Assembly: GCF_029633915.1 (NCBI RefSeq)
Contig: NZ_CP091092.1
Span: 372,001-436,000, forward strand
Direction: 5' to 3'
DNA: 64,000 nt
Source: Methanomicrobium antiquum
Lineage (GTDB): Archaea > Halobacteriota > Methanomicrobia > Methanomicrobiales > Methanomicrobiaceae
Both the position numbers and the translations under genes were made by a program. This document shows, one piece after another, positions 55,231-63,851 of the stretch. How positions within the stretch are numbered: position 1 is the first letter of the stretch; each line of letters opens with the position of its first letter. The notes under the pieces are model-generated. The model had not been told where the DNA came from. It did no database searches and saw only the letters and a list, made by a program, of their open reading frames with translations.

Positions 55231-55278
55231 GGGAAGATGGGGCATCTTCCCTTCATCCGGCGTTTTTTTACACGCCGG
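55231..55278 (+). other. Two strong tandem hairpins
   Basis: GGGAAGATG-GGG-CATCTTCCC (55231-55251, 9-bp perfect stem) and CCGGCGT/ACGCCGG around a T-rich loop (55257-55278). They lie 110 bp after DUF63 and could end its transcript or form part of a small RNA. Confidence 0.55.
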
Positions 55279-55350
55279 AAGCACTCCCTGTGATCTGCCT
55301 GGTAGACCATCACCCGGTTATTATTATTCTGCGGGTATTCACGGATTATG
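55274..55350 (+). pseudogene. Decayed fragment of a DUF1624-type acyltransferase
   Basis: About 75 bp matching 49622-49700, the C-terminal helix of the DUF1624 gene, with several indels: CACTCCCTGTGATCTGCCTGG against CACTCTCTGGTGATCTACCT, and TTATTATTATTCTGCGGG against ATTATTATTCTTCTCCTG. Conceptually this was HSLVIxLVxxPxIIIL. A second acyltransferase gene must once have stood here. Confidence 0.7.
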
Positions 55351-55497
55351 GCAACAGCCCGATCGGTTAAGCATCAATTAAAAAAAAATCCGCCATGCGA
55401 TGTATTCCGCAGATACGGCAGATAATACCGGCAAATGACCAGATTCCCCGGTTTTTCGGGGAGTAATTATTTTCTCCCTCTAAATCTGTACCTGTAT
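55351..55497. other. Gap before the YnfA-like gene
   Basis: No gene. It contains an A-rich run (55378-55388). A 50-codon frame from 55141 into the hairpin region is random-looking and is not annotated. Confidence 0.35.
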
Positions 55498-55839
55498 ATG
55501 GTTTTTCAGTCAATTATTCTCTTCATCTTCGCCGCCCTGTGTGAGATCGGCGGCGGATATGGCATATGGCTCTGGCTAAGGGAGGGAAAGGGTATTGAGT
55601 ATGCTGTTCTCGGGGCGGTCATTTTGGTCCTGTACGGGATCATCCCAACCCTGCAAACGGAAAATTTCGGGAGAGTGTATGCCGCCTATGGGGGATTTTT
55701 CATTGTCCTTGCCCTGCTCTGGGGCTGGCAAATCGATCATGTGGTGCCGGACAGGTTTGATATCATCGGCGCAACTGTCGCACTGGCAGGTGTATTTATT
55801 ATTATGTACTGGCCAAGAGCAGCAACGATTGCACCATAA
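55498..55839 (+). CDS. YnfA/UPF0060-family membrane protein
   Basis: A 113-residue four-helix protein: MVFQSIILFIFAALCEIGGGYGIWLWLREGKG, YGIIPTLQTENFGRVYAAYGGFFIVLALLWGW, DIIGATVALAGVFIIMYWPR. This is the YnfA (UPF0060) family, related to small multidrug-resistance exporters. The ATG at 55498 gives the normal length; a frame to 55435 adds 21 residues that the family lacks. The fitting neighbours (metal ATPase, ynfA) suggest a resistance island. Confidence 0.88.
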   Translation: MVFQSIILFIFAALCEIGGGYGIWLWLREGKGIEYAVLGAVILVLYGIIPTLQTENFGRVYAAYGGFFIVLALLWGWQIDHVVPDRFDIIGATVALAGVFIIMYWPRAATIAP

Positions 55840-56025
55840 TTCTTCAGGTCCCTCAGAAATCCTCTAAGAAAAATAACGACCAAAAGACCGTGCAGCAAGA
55901 TGTTATGACAGATGCCGGCACAATCTGACAAAGAGCCAAAAAAGTCACCCATTAGCCTTGCGGGTTCACAGATAATGAATGAAACAGACTATTGTTTCAT
56001 AGGAGTCAGTTGTAAAAATAGAGAT

Positions 56026-56442
56026 TTAATGATGGTGGGACTCTTTTCCGGCCCTCTCTTCCCACGGGGAAAGCCCCTGTTTCACACGGTAATCATTTAT
56101 CGCTTTGTGAATTGCATCCTCTGCAAGAACAGAGCAGTGCATCTTCTGCGGGGGAAGACCTTCGAGCGCCTCTGCGACTGCCTTGTTTGAAAGCTCCCAT
56201 GCCTCCTCAAGCGTCTTTCCTTTGATAAGCTCGGTTGCCATACTGCTTGACGCAACCGCAGCCCCACATCCAAATGTCTGAAACTTTACATCAGAAATCC
56301 TGTTGTCGTCAACTTTGATGTAAATCTTCATGATATCACCGCACTGCGGGTTTCCTTCCTCGCCGATTCCGTCAGGGTTTTCAATTGTTCCCTGGTTTCT
56401 CGGGTTTTCAAAGTGATCCATCACCGTCTCGCTGTAATCCAT
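56026..56442 (-). CDS. iscU: Iron-sulfur cluster scaffold, IscU/NifU N-terminal type
   Basis: A 138-residue scaffold on which [2Fe-2S] clusters are built. MDYSETVMDHFENPRNQGTI, then the three ligand Cys in GNPQCGDIM, TFGCGAAVASSSMATE and PQKMHCSVLAEDA are all present, with the Asp after the first Cys (CGD). The C-terminal HHH could bind metal. It lies after the cysteine desulfurase gene with a copy of the hairpin repeat between them, so co-expression is likely though not tight. Confidence 0.94.
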   Translation of the reverse strand: MDYSETVMDHFENPRNQGTIENPDGIGEEGNPQCGDIMKIYIKVDDNRISDVKFQTFGCGAAVASSSMATELIKGKTLEEAWELSNKAVAEALEGLPPQKMHCSVLAEDAIHKAINDYRVKQGLSPWEERAGKESHHH

Positions 56443-56468
56443 TTATCTCACCTAATCTGTTATTTTTC

Positions 56469-56539
56469 TTAAAACGTTCATGAAATTATATTTCATGCAC
56501 GGTTATCATGTAAGTTACTAGGAAACTTTCATGTAAAAT
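56469..56539. repeat. Dispersed hairpin repeat, copy 5
   Basis: AAAACGTTCATGAAATTATA, TTTCATGCACGG, CATGTAAGTTACTAGGAAACTTTCATG: core stem shortened to AAGTT/AACTT by base changes in the loop. Between iscS and iscU. Confidence 0.8.
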
Positions 56540-56581
56540 CTCATCTTTAGTCTGCCTTTTACAACTTAAATCTCTCAGTTG

Positions 56582-57766
56582 TCAGGTTGTCCTTAACTCC
56601 TGCGGTGTCAGAGGAGACATATTGCGAAGCTTCTGCACAATCTCCGGGACAACCTCCAAAAGATAGTCAACATCACCTTCTTCAGTCATATCTCCGATTG
56701 TCAGCCGGAGCGACCCGTGCACAATCTCCTGTGGAAGACCGCATGCAGTTAAAACATGAGACGGCTCAAGGGAGGAGGAGTTGCAGGCGCTTCCGGTTGA
56801 GGCGGCAATGCCTTTTCTGTTCAGCATCAGGAGTATTGATTCCCCCTCAATATACTCAAATATAACATTGACATTGTTTGAAAGCCGCATTTGCGGATGA
56901 CCGTTTAAATGCGATTTTGGAACTTTCAAAAGGCCGTCAATAAGACGGTTGCGAAGCTCTTTAAGATGCTCTGTTGTTTCTTTCATCTCAGAAACGGAGA
57001 GCTCAAGTGCAAGACCAAGACCAACGATTCCGGGGACGTTTTCTGTTCCGGCACGCCTCTTTCTCTCCTGATCACCACCGTGCATCAGGGGAACAAGCTT
57101 CACTCTCTTTCCGATGTATAAGGCACCTGTTCCCTTGGGGCCGTTAAACTTATGGCCTGAGAGTGAGAGCATATCGATATTCATCGAAACAACGTCAATC
57201 GGAACATGCCCGACTGCCTGAACAGCATCAGTATGAAATAATATTCCTCTCTCACGTGCAATTTTTCCGATTTCTGCTATTGGTTCAATTGTTCCAATTT
57301 CATTATTCGCAAACATTATTGTGATAAGTATGGTATCATCCCGGATTGCAGCTGAAACATCATCAGGATTCACAAGGCCGTACTTATCAACAGGAATATA
57401 AGTTACTTCAAATCCCTGTTTTTCAAGCCACTCGCATGTGTGGGAGACTGCATGATGTTCAATAGGGCTTGTTATAATGTGTTTTCCTTTGTTTTTGTTT
57501 GCAAAACAGACGCCTTTTATCGCCCAGTTGTCAGACTCTGTTCCTCCGGATGTGAAATAGATTTCTTTTGGCTGTGCACCAAGTGCTGCTGCGACCTGAG
57601 AGCGTGCTTTTGCAACCGCCTCGCGGGATATTTTGGCTATATCGTAAAGAGAGGAAGGATTTCCAAAACTATGTGTCATAAAGGGAATCATCGCATCCAA
57701 AACCTCCGGTCTTACAGGTGTTGTTGCGGCATTATCCATGTAAATTACTCGTTTATCCTCAACCAT
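56582..57766 (-). CDS. iscS: Cysteine desulfurase, IscS/NifS type
   Basis: A 394-residue PLP enzyme that frees sulfur from cysteine. YMDNAATTPVRPEVLDAM, FTSGGTESDNWAIKG, the PLP Lys in MLSLSGHKFNGPKGTGALYIG and the catalytic-Cys loop ASTGSACNSSSLEPSHVL are intact. The Cys loop is of the long class I type. It is the natural partner of the scaffold gene downstream and of ThiI upstream. It is the third sulfur gene from the right in a leftward series. Confidence 0.94.
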   Translation of the reverse strand: MVEDKRVIYMDNAATTPVRPEVLDAMIPFMTHSFGNPSSLYDIAKISREAVAKARSQVAAALGAQPKEIYFTSGGTESDNWAIKGVCFANKNKGKHIITSPIEHHAVSHTCEWLEKQGFEVTYIPVDKYGLVNPDDVSAAIRDDTILITIMFANNEIGTIEPIAEIGKIARERGILFHTDAVQAVGHVPIDVVSMNIDMLSLSGHKFNGPKGTGALYIGKRVKLVPLMHGGDQERKRRAGTENVPGIVGLGLALELSVSEMKETTEHLKELRNRLIDGLLKVPKSHLNGHPQMRLSNNVNVIFEYIEGESILLMLNRKGIAASTGSACNSSSLEPSHVLTACGLPQEIVHGSLRLTIGDMTEEGDVDYLLEVVPEIVQKLRNMSPLTPQELRTT

Positions 57767-57891
57767 TTGTAATTTCCTTTTCCCATTAGGAATTATTTCA
57801 TTTTAAATTTTTGAAAGATTAAACCCTTTTTTTATCTTCAGGTTAATCAATTTTTTTATCTATATTATACTGAGTTCTTATGGTTTCTTTC

Positions 57892-57964
57892 CTAAAAACG
57901 TTCATGAAATTATCATTTCATGCAACATTTTCATGTAAGTTACGAAGTAACTTTCATGTAAAAA
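57892..57964. repeat. Dispersed hairpin repeat, copy 6 (best preserved)
   Basis: AAAACGTTCATGAAATTATC, ATTTCATGCAACATTTTC and CATGTAAGTTAC-GAA-GTAACTTTCATGTAAAA. Core: CATG + T + AAGTTAC, GAA loop, GTAACTT + T + CATG, an 11-bp stem with one mismatch. Between thiI and iscS. Confidence 0.85.
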
Positions 57965-57979
57965 ATTTCTCTGACTTTT

Positions 57980-59230
57980 TTAGGATTTTTTCATACTCAT
58001 CTGAAGATTGTGAAATTCACCTGCCGGAATTATTGAAAGATTTCCCATATCCTCTTCCAAATCTATTATTCTCTTTTCAATTTCTCGAATGATCTCTATT
58101 GATGCCGCAGTGGAGGGTTTATCCGGAACTGCACCGCATCCGCTCGCAGAAGCTATGGAAGGCTCAAATGTACCAATCCTTCGGGCAATCTGTATTACAT
58201 CCTCCTTGTCAAATCCGATAAGAGGCCTGTAAACAGGAATTGCTGCTGCATCTGTAAGTACTGCCAGATTATCAAGCGTCTGTGATGCAACCTGCCCCAT
58301 TGCCTCGCCGGTAACAAAACCTTTTGCCCCTGTTCTTCTGGCAACTTCTGCTGCAATTCTGTACATTCTGCGTTTGCATATGAGGCATGTATAACGCTCC
58401 TGATCCTTTTTTTCCAGTTCTTTATGCGCATCTAAAAGGAACGAATCTTTGACTACCAGGAGTTCAATGTCAGGCTGATAATCTCTTAATGTCTTCATTA
58501 CGGTCTCAGTCCGTGCAAGGTTTGTCTCATCTAAAAATCCGTCAAGCCCGACATATAAAGGAATAATCTTACAGCCGCGTTTCATCATCATATATGCCGC
58601 AACAGGAGAATCTATACCTCCGGAGACAAGTGCAACAACCATCCCCTCAACTCCCGAAGGTATTCCGCCTGCACCCTGCTCAACACTGTCATAGAGAAAG
58701 CAGATATCATCCCGAATTTCGATATGGATCTCCTTATCAGGATTATTAAGATCAACTTTTAAATGTGGGTAATGATTTCTTACAATCTCGCCATACTTTA
58801 CAGCAACATCTCTGGATGAGAAAGTGTGTTCTCCAATACGCCTGATTCTGAGAGCAAAACTCTTTGCATTAGAAAGGTTGTGGTTCTCACAAAATGATAC
58901 AAGGCCTTCGGAAAGGGAATTTAAGTTTACTACGTCACAATGTGAGAATGAAAATATTCCAAAGATTTTCTTAAGTTTCTCTGGATCAACTTCTCCTTCG
59001 ACCCATATTCGCCCTCGTTCATCTCTCACGACAGCATTTGGAAGCACTTCTTTTATACTGTTAACTATTGTCCTCTCCCACTTTCTGCGGACAGGATCCG
59101 ATTTTAAAAATACCTCTGAGTAACGTACCATCCAGACCTGTTTTTGTGGACTGGTGGCATCAGATTTTTTTTTAATTTCTTTTCTTTGTAATTTTTTTGA
59201 AATTAAGGATTCTGTCGTTGGTTTTGTCAT
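57980..59230 (-). CDS. thiI: tRNA sulfurtransferase ThiI (4-thiouridine synthase)
   Basis: A 416-residue enzyme. The N-terminal ferredoxin-like and THUMP domains (MVRYSEVFLKSDPVRRKWERTIVNSIKE, FALRIRRIGEHTFSSRDVAVKYGE, EIHIEIRDD) bind tRNA. The PP-loop VALVSGGIDSPVAAYMMMKRG activates U8, and Cys residues in CLICKRRMYR and GCGAVPD may carry the persulfide. No rhodanese domain, as in methanogens, where sulfide may replace cysteine as donor. The 4-bp overlap with metX (ATGA) supports the start at 59230, although a Lys-rich 30-residue extension precedes the first domain. Confidence 0.93.
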   Translation of the reverse strand: MTKPTTESLISKKLQRKEIKKKSDATSPQKQVWMVRYSEVFLKSDPVRRKWERTIVNSIKEVLPNAVVRDERGRIWVEGEVDPEKLKKIFGIFSFSHCDVVNLNSLSEGLVSFCENHNLSNAKSFALRIRRIGEHTFSSRDVAVKYGEIVRNHYPHLKVDLNNPDKEIHIEIRDDICFLYDSVEQGAGGIPSGVEGMVVALVSGGIDSPVAAYMMMKRGCKIIPLYVGLDGFLDETNLARTETVMKTLRDYQPDIELLVVKDSFLLDAHKELEKKDQERYTCLICKRRMYRIAAEVARRTGAKGFVTGEAMGQVASQTLDNLAVLTDAAAIPVYRPLIGFDKEDVIQIARRIGTFEPSIASASGCGAVPDKPSTAASIEIIREIEKRIIDLEEDMGNLSIIPAGEFHNLQMSMKKS

Positions 59231-60696
59231 TTACACCGCCCTATAAGCGTGCTTATTGCATCACTTGAGATGAGTCCGATAACCCTGTTTTTTTCATCAA
59301 CTACAGGAATAGCTGATATTGACCGCTCCTCCATCCGCCGTGCAACCTCTGTTACTGTCTCATCCGGTAAAGCCGTAATTACTGAACAGGACATAATATC
59401 TTCAAGATTTTTATGATCACATGCAACCGCTTTGGCTATATCCCAGGATGTCACTATTCCGATAAGCTCTCCGTTCTCTGATGTAATGGGGAGGTGATTG
59501 ACAGAATTTTCTATCATAACCCTTGCAGCATCATTTATGGATGAATTTTCCATAATTGCCGGTGTATCTGTCTCCATAACATCGCGAACATTAAGGTGAT
59601 CCAAAAAAGAGCCAATCAGATAGCTCATCTGTCCATGTTCTAAGAGAAATGCATCATGACCGTATTTTGATCTGATCTCGCAGTACTGAACATCAATATC
59701 ATTTGCCGCGAGTGCCCTGACAATTTCTTCAGACTGATATGGAGGATACAGCCAGTCAGATGAGACCGAAACAATAAGAAATGATGCTTTTATTCCGGCA
59801 AAACCTGCTGTAAGAGAGTCATTTATGGCAAGATCAAAGTAATCCAGAGCTTTTGTTATGTATAGGTAGGAGTTTGCATCAAACCTTCTTGTAAATGAGG
59901 TACCCTGATGATGCAGGTAACTCTCAACCTGAAACTCTGTTGGGGAATCATACTTTGAATTATCCTTATCCTGGAAGTTTCTCCCGAATTTCTCATGCAT
60001 AGCCTCATCAGACAGATATGTAATATGCCCTATCATTCTTGCAAGAGAAAGCCCGCTGACGGGAGGTTTATCCTTTGAATAGTTTCCGTCTTTCCAGAGA
60101 GGATCGGACATTATCGCCTGCCTTCCTACTTCATTAAAGGCTATCTGCTGGGGAGTTGAACGTGCTGTTGTTGCAATTGCAATGATTTTTCGTGCAAAAC
60201 CAGGGTATGTGACTGCCCACTGGAGTGCCTGCATTCCGCCCATTGATCCTCCGGCTACAGCCGCGAGGCTATCAATACCAAGATATTCAACGAGCCTTTT
60301 TTGAGCATGGACCATATCCCGTATGCTTAGTTTCGGGAAGGATAGACCATAATTCTCCCCTTTTTCAGGATTAACAGATGAAGGTCCGGTTGAACCTTTG
60401 CACCCGCCGATTACATTTGAGCTGATGATAAAATACCTGTCGGTATCGAAAGCTTTTCCTGGCCCTATGAGATTTTCCCACCATCCTGTCCGGGTTTCAC
60501 CTTCATGGATACCGGCAGCATGTGCATCGCCTGTAAGGGCATGACAGATTAAAATAGCATTGCTCTTCTCTTTATTAAGCCTGCCATAGGTCTCATAAGC
60601 TATAGTGAATGAGGGTAACGATGCCCCGCTGTCGAGAAAAAGAGGGTCATAAAAGGTTTCCTGATGAGTCTGAACAAGTCCGACCGACACATCCAT
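59227..60696 (-). CDS. metX: Homoserine O-acetyltransferase with C-terminal CBS pair
   Basis: A 489-residue fusion. The alpha/beta-hydrolase part (1-365) has the nucleophile GGSMGG (AAVAGGSMGGMQALQWA), the Asp of SVSSDWLYPP and the His of SKYGHDAFLLEHG, as in MetX. ALTGDAHAAG and FIISSNVIGGCKGSTGPSS are further family blocks. The C-terminal 115 residues form two CBS domains (VRDVMETDTPAIMENS, IMSCSVITALPDETVTEV), a fusion known in methanogens and likely a control by S-adenosylmethionine or AMP-type ligands. It makes O-acetylhomoserine for the MetY enzyme encoded 7 bp upstream. Confidence 0.93.
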   Translation of the reverse strand: MDVSVGLVQTHQETFYDPLFLDSGASLPSFTIAYETYGRLNKEKSNAILICHALTGDAHAAGIHEGETRTGWWENLIGPGKAFDTDRYFIISSNVIGGCKGSTGPSSVNPEKGENYGLSFPKLSIRDMVHAQKRLVEYLGIDSLAAVAGGSMGGMQALQWAVTYPGFARKIIAIATTARSTPQQIAFNEVGRQAIMSDPLWKDGNYSKDKPPVSGLSLARMIGHITYLSDEAMHEKFGRNFQDKDNSKYDSPTEFQVESYLHHQGTSFTRRFDANSYLYITKALDYFDLAINDSLTAGFAGIKASFLIVSVSSDWLYPPYQSEEIVRALAANDIDVQYCEIRSKYGHDAFLLEHGQMSYLIGSFLDHLNVRDVMETDTPAIMENSSINDAARVMIENSVNHLPITSENGELIGIVTSWDIAKAVACDHKNLEDIMSCSVITALPDETVTEVARRMEERSISAIPVVDEKNRVIGLISSDAISTLIGRCK

Positions 60697-60703
60697 TATA
60701 ACT

Positions 60704-61999
60704 TTACACCCCGTTTAATGCCTGCTTTAAATCATCAATTATGTCGGCAATATCCTCTGTTCCGATAGAGAGACGAATAGTTTCAGGTGTGACACCTGTT
60801 GATGCCTGTTCTTCCGGAGTTAACTGCTGGTGTGTTGTTGATGCCGGATGTATGACAAGGCTCTTTGAGTCGCCAATATTTGCAAGGTTGCTGAAGAGTT
60901 TAAGACTGTCTATTACCTTTATACTTGCCTGTTCACCGCCTTTCACACCAAATGTAACGAGCGGGCCAAATCCTCCGTTGAGATATTTCTGTGCCAGTTT
61001 GTGGCTTTGATGCTCCGGAAGTCCTGTATAGTTTACCCAGGAAACCTTCGGGTGAGTCTTTAGGTATTCTGCAACTGCCAGTGCATTTTCAGAATGACGG
61101 GAGACTCTCAGATGAAGCGTCTCCAGACCTATGAGGAGCAGCCATGAGTTAAACGGACTTATTACAGCACCAGTATCTCTCATAAGAGAAACCCTTATTT
61201 TAAAGACAAATGCAACATTGCCAAGACCGGGGAAATCCCCGAAGGTATCCCAGTATTTAAGCCCGTGATAACCGGGGTCAGGTTCGGTGAACTCGGGGAA
61301 TTTGCCGTTGTTCCATTCGAACTTTCCGGAATCAACAATTACTCCTCCTATTGAATTGCCATGCCCTCCGACATATTTTGTGGCAGATAAAACGACTATG
61401 TCCACCCCGTGATCAATAGGACGGACAAGACCGATACCGGTTGTATTATCGACTATAAACGGAATTCCATTCTCATGGGCAATCTTTGATATCTTCTCAA
61501 AGTCGGGAATGTCCAGTTTTGGGTTTCCAATAGTTTCGGCATATATTGCCCGTGTTTTTGAGGTTATCGCGTCCCTGAAGGCTTCAGGATTTCCTGAATC
61601 AACAAAAACAACCTTCCTTCCATATTTGGGCAGGGTATGGTTGAATAATTCATATGTTCCACCATATAAATTGTCAGCCGAGACTATCTCATCACCAACA
61701 CGTGTGATATTCAGGAGTGCATAGGTTATTGCAGCCATTCCCGAGGCCGTTGCAATTGCTCCTGTCCCTCCTTCTATCGCTGCGATACGCTGTTCGAGCA
61801 CATCTGTTGTCGGATTCATCAGTCTTGTATAAATGTTTCCAAGCTCACGAAGACCAAAGAGATTTGCTCCGTGTTCTGTGTTTTTGAATACATATGATGT
61901 TGTCTGATAGATCGGTACTGTCCTTGACCCGGTTGTCGGGTCAGGCACCTGCCCTGCATGAAGGGCTGTTGTTCCAAGGCGGAAATTATTTCCAGTCAT
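60704..61999 (-). CDS. metY: O-acetylhomoserine sulfhydrylase
   Basis: A 431-residue PLP enzyme that makes homocysteine from O-acetylhomoserine and sulfide. [49 protein letters not shown], the PLP Lys in [19 protein letters not shown], and [19 protein letters not shown] (with the conserved Ser/Thr-His) are all typical. It directly precedes metX, so direct sulfhydrylation is the route to methionine here. The gap to SepCysS is 83 bp and holds a fragment of the hairpin repeat. Confidence 0.94.
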   Translation of the reverse strand: MTGNNFRLGTTALHAGQVPDPTTGSRTVPIYQTTSYVFKNTEHGANLFGLRELGNIYTRLMNPTTDVLEQRIAAIEGGTGAIATASGMAAITYALLNITRVGDEIVSADNLYGGTYELFNHTLPKYGRKVVFVDSGNPEAFRDAITSKTRAIYAETIGNPKLDIPDFEKISKIAHENGIPFIVDNTTGIGLVRPIDHGVDIVVLSATKYVGGHGNSIGGVIVDSGKFEWNNGKFPEFTEPDPGYHGLKYWDTFGDFPGLGNVAFVFKIRVSLMRDTGAVISPFNSWLLLIGLETLHLRVSRHSENALAVAEYLKTHPKVSWVNYTGLPEHQSHKLAQKYLNGGFGPLVTFGVKGGEQASIKVIDSLKLFSNLANIGDSKSLVIHPASTTHQQLTPEEQASTGVTPETIRLSIGTEDIADIIDDLKQALNGV

Positions 62000-62016
62000 T
62001 TTGATTCCTCATTAAA

Positions 62017-62041
62017 TTTTACATGAGCGTTTTTCAGGAAT
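62017..62041. repeat. Fragment of the dispersed hairpin repeat
   Basis: TTTTACATGAGCGTTTTTCAGG shares the end motif (TACATGA..CGTTTTT) of reverse-orientation copies. Short, so tentative. Confidence 0.35.
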
Positions 62042-62082
62042 CTGATTTTTGCAGTATCCTGAAATTATGCCATATTTTTGAT

Positions 62083-63462
62083 TTAGTTTTGTATATATCC
62101 CTTATTTACCGGGATTTCGTATTTTTCTGCTATCTCCTGGAAGGCCCGGGTAAGATAATTGATCTTCTCCCAGGACAGTCCGTAGGTGTTTAACTTCCAT
62201 GCCCTGGTTGCACCGGCAAATTCGCCTGCAATTCCCCGTTTTGTAAGTTCATCCGAGAGGAAGAAGCCACGGCGTTTGTGCACCTGTGCAACCTTGTCAA
62301 AGCTTCCTGTAGTGTCCACTTTAGAGAGAGTATGCTTTCTTGGATACTCTGAGAGCACCTTTGTGCCTTCTATTTCCAAAAGACCCTCAATGAATGCATT
62401 CGACTTTTTGACCTCTTCTTCAAAGCGGGCTGTACGTTCACGAACTGCCGGAAAAGATGCCATCATTGCCATCAGAGTGCCGCCCATAAGCGTGCACCCG
62501 AGCATTTCAACCTCTTTAATTCCAAACTTACGATTTGTCACATCTCCGGTCATTGCAGTTGTCCGGAATACTTTTCCTGCCCATTCATCAGTTGTTGCAA
62601 GAACTCCTGAGGGGGCAGGCGATGCCATACTCTTGTGGCCTGAGCCGACAACAAAGTCTGCTCCAAGTGCCTTTCCATCAACAGGCATTACACCAACTGT
62701 GTATGCACCGTTGCAGAGGAAGGGTATATCATACTGGTGTGCTACCTTTGCCAGTCCCTTTATATCATGGATATTTGCAAACTGGTAATCCACATGATCT
62801 ATCATCATCAGTGCCGGAGTTTTACCATCACTTTTGATAACTTCCTCTATTTTCTCAGCAGCACTATCAGGTTCCATGAGATTTTTTGGCGAAAGCGGCA
62901 CTTCACGAACAATTCCTCCTGCACCTTCAACTGCAAGAAATTCTGTGTAATGAGAAAGAGCCGATACAATTACAGGATCTCCCTTATTCACAAGCGATGA
63001 AGCAACAGCCTGAAATCCACGTCGTGCTCCCGGAACAACACGGGCAACATCCATATTGACAAACTTTGCAAGGTCTTCATGAAATGAGGCTATCGGAGGC
63101 TTTTGAATCTTATCAAGCCTGAATGGTTTTCGGCAGGCATCACAGGTTGAGTAGCCGTCACCATATGCAATGAGAGCTTTTCTGGCCTCAGGAGTAAGTC
63201 TCCCTGCGGCCTGAATCGGCTGGATATTGATATACTCCTCCTCTCTGCTGCGGACATCAAGAATGCCTGCAATTTTTGACTGCTGTGCGTTTCCGGTCCC
63301 TGCCTCAAGATCATCAAGAATTGCACGAACACGTGCAACACCTTCTTTTAATGCTGCCTCTTCGTCAGCATCCGGACCTGTAGGAAGGGCTCCTCTAAGC
63401 ACCTCACGGATATCTTCAAGCGCAAATAGCGCTTCAAATGTTTTACTTATACGTGTATTCAT
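62083..63462 (-). CDS. pscS: O-phospho-L-seryl-tRNA:Cys-tRNA synthase (SepCysS)
   Basis: A 459-residue PLP enzyme that turns phosphoseryl-tRNA(Cys) into Cys-tRNA(Cys), the route by which many methanogens make cysteine. EEEYINIQPIQAAGRLTPEARKALIAYGDGYSTCDACRKPFRLD holds the essential Cys residues; RVVPGARRGFQAVAS and the PLP Lys of VVGSGHKSMASPAPSGVLA follow. An N-terminal stretch of about 80 residues precedes the usual core. GGAGGC lies just before the ATG, and the tRNA-Cys gene ends 16 nt upstream, so the tRNA forms the leader of this mRNA. Confidence 0.95.
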   Translation of the reverse strand: MNTRISKTFEALFALEDIREVLRGALPTGPDADEEAALKEGVARVRAILDDLEAGTGNAQQSKIAGILDVRSREEEYINIQPIQAAGRLTPEARKALIAYGDGYSTCDACRKPFRLDKIQKPPIASFHEDLAKFVNMDVARVVPGARRGFQAVASSLVNKGDPVIVSALSHYTEFLAVEGAGGIVREVPLSPKNLMEPDSAAEKIEEVIKSDGKTPALMMIDHVDYQFANIHDIKGLAKVAHQYDIPFLCNGAYTVGVMPVDGKALGADFVVGSGHKSMASPAPSGVLATTDEWAGKVFRTTAMTGDVTNRKFGIKEVEMLGCTLMGGTLMAMMASFPAVRERTARFEEEVKKSNAFIEGLLEIEGTKVLSEYPRKHTLSKVDTTGSFDKVAQVHKRRGFFLSDELTKRGIAGEFAGATRAWKLNTYGLSWEKINYLTRAFQEIAEKYEIPVNKGYIQN

Positions 63463-63478
63463 TATTGCCTCCGGAAAA

Positions 63479-63549
63479 AGCCAGAACCCGGAGTCGAACC
63501 GGGATATATTGATCTGCAGTCAACCGCGTAGCCGTTCCGCCATTCTGGC
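63479..63549 (-). tRNA. tRNA-Cys (anticodon GCA)
   Basis: A 71-nt cloverleaf. Acceptor GCCAGAA/TTCTGGC with discriminator U, D-arm GCGGAACGGCTACGC, anticodon arm GTTGA-CTGCAGA-TCAAT with GCA, T-arm CCGGG-TTCGACT-CCCGG. The U73 discriminator is the one required for Cys and Sep charging. No encoded CCA, no intron. It lies 16 nt upstream of the enzyme that modifies its aminoacyl group. Confidence 0.96.
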
Positions 63550-63556
63550 AAATCTA

Positions 63557-63598
63557 TTCACAATTGTGAACTTGCAATATAGTATTAACAATTGTGAG
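63557..63598 (-). promoter_or_regulatory. Promoter and two palindromic operators of the tRNA-Cys/SepCysS unit
   Basis: TTCACAATTGTGAA (63557-63570) is a perfect 14-bp palindrome. TTAACAATTGTGAG (63585-63598) matches it at 12 of 14 positions. Between them on the minus strand lies the TATA box ACTATATT (63576-63583), about 27-30 bp from the 5' end of tRNA-Cys. One operator thus covers the start of transcription and the other the region upstream of TATA, so a bound factor should repress. Confidence 0.7.
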
Positions 63599-63760
63599 TA
63601 CATAATCTTTTCGCCCCGAAAGTATGGATTACAAGGCTTTAATCATTAATTAAATCGTTAATATGGCAATTTTTGCCGCATAATTCTGCATTAGCGCATG
63701 AACCTTTTATTTTCTGTCTTTACGATCTATGTTGGCGAAACTCTGCAAATTTTAAGTGTA
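63599..63760. other. Intergenic stretch between operators
   Basis: No gene. It includes a GC-containing segment near 63614-63622 and AATTAAATCGTTAAT near 63647-63661. Confidence 0.35.
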
Positions 63761-63774
63761 TTCACAATTGTGAA
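63761..63774 (+). promoter_or_regulatory. Third copy of the TTCACAATTGTGAA palindrome
   Basis: A perfect copy, directly followed by ATATTATATATC (about 63775-63786), a TATA-like run on the + strand. It probably controls the rightward gene that starts at 63961, so both divergent units would be in one regulon. Confidence 0.6.
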
Positions 63775-63851
63775 ATATTATATATCATCACGGTTTAAGA
63801 TAGTGATATCGGCACTGCATTATCTGCTTTTATCGCCAGAATGCGATGAAT

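Noticed and set aside
55141-55293. 50-codon frame starting MAEQRNSLAG
   Set aside because: It runs through two strong hairpins and into the decayed acyltransferase fragment; composition is random.
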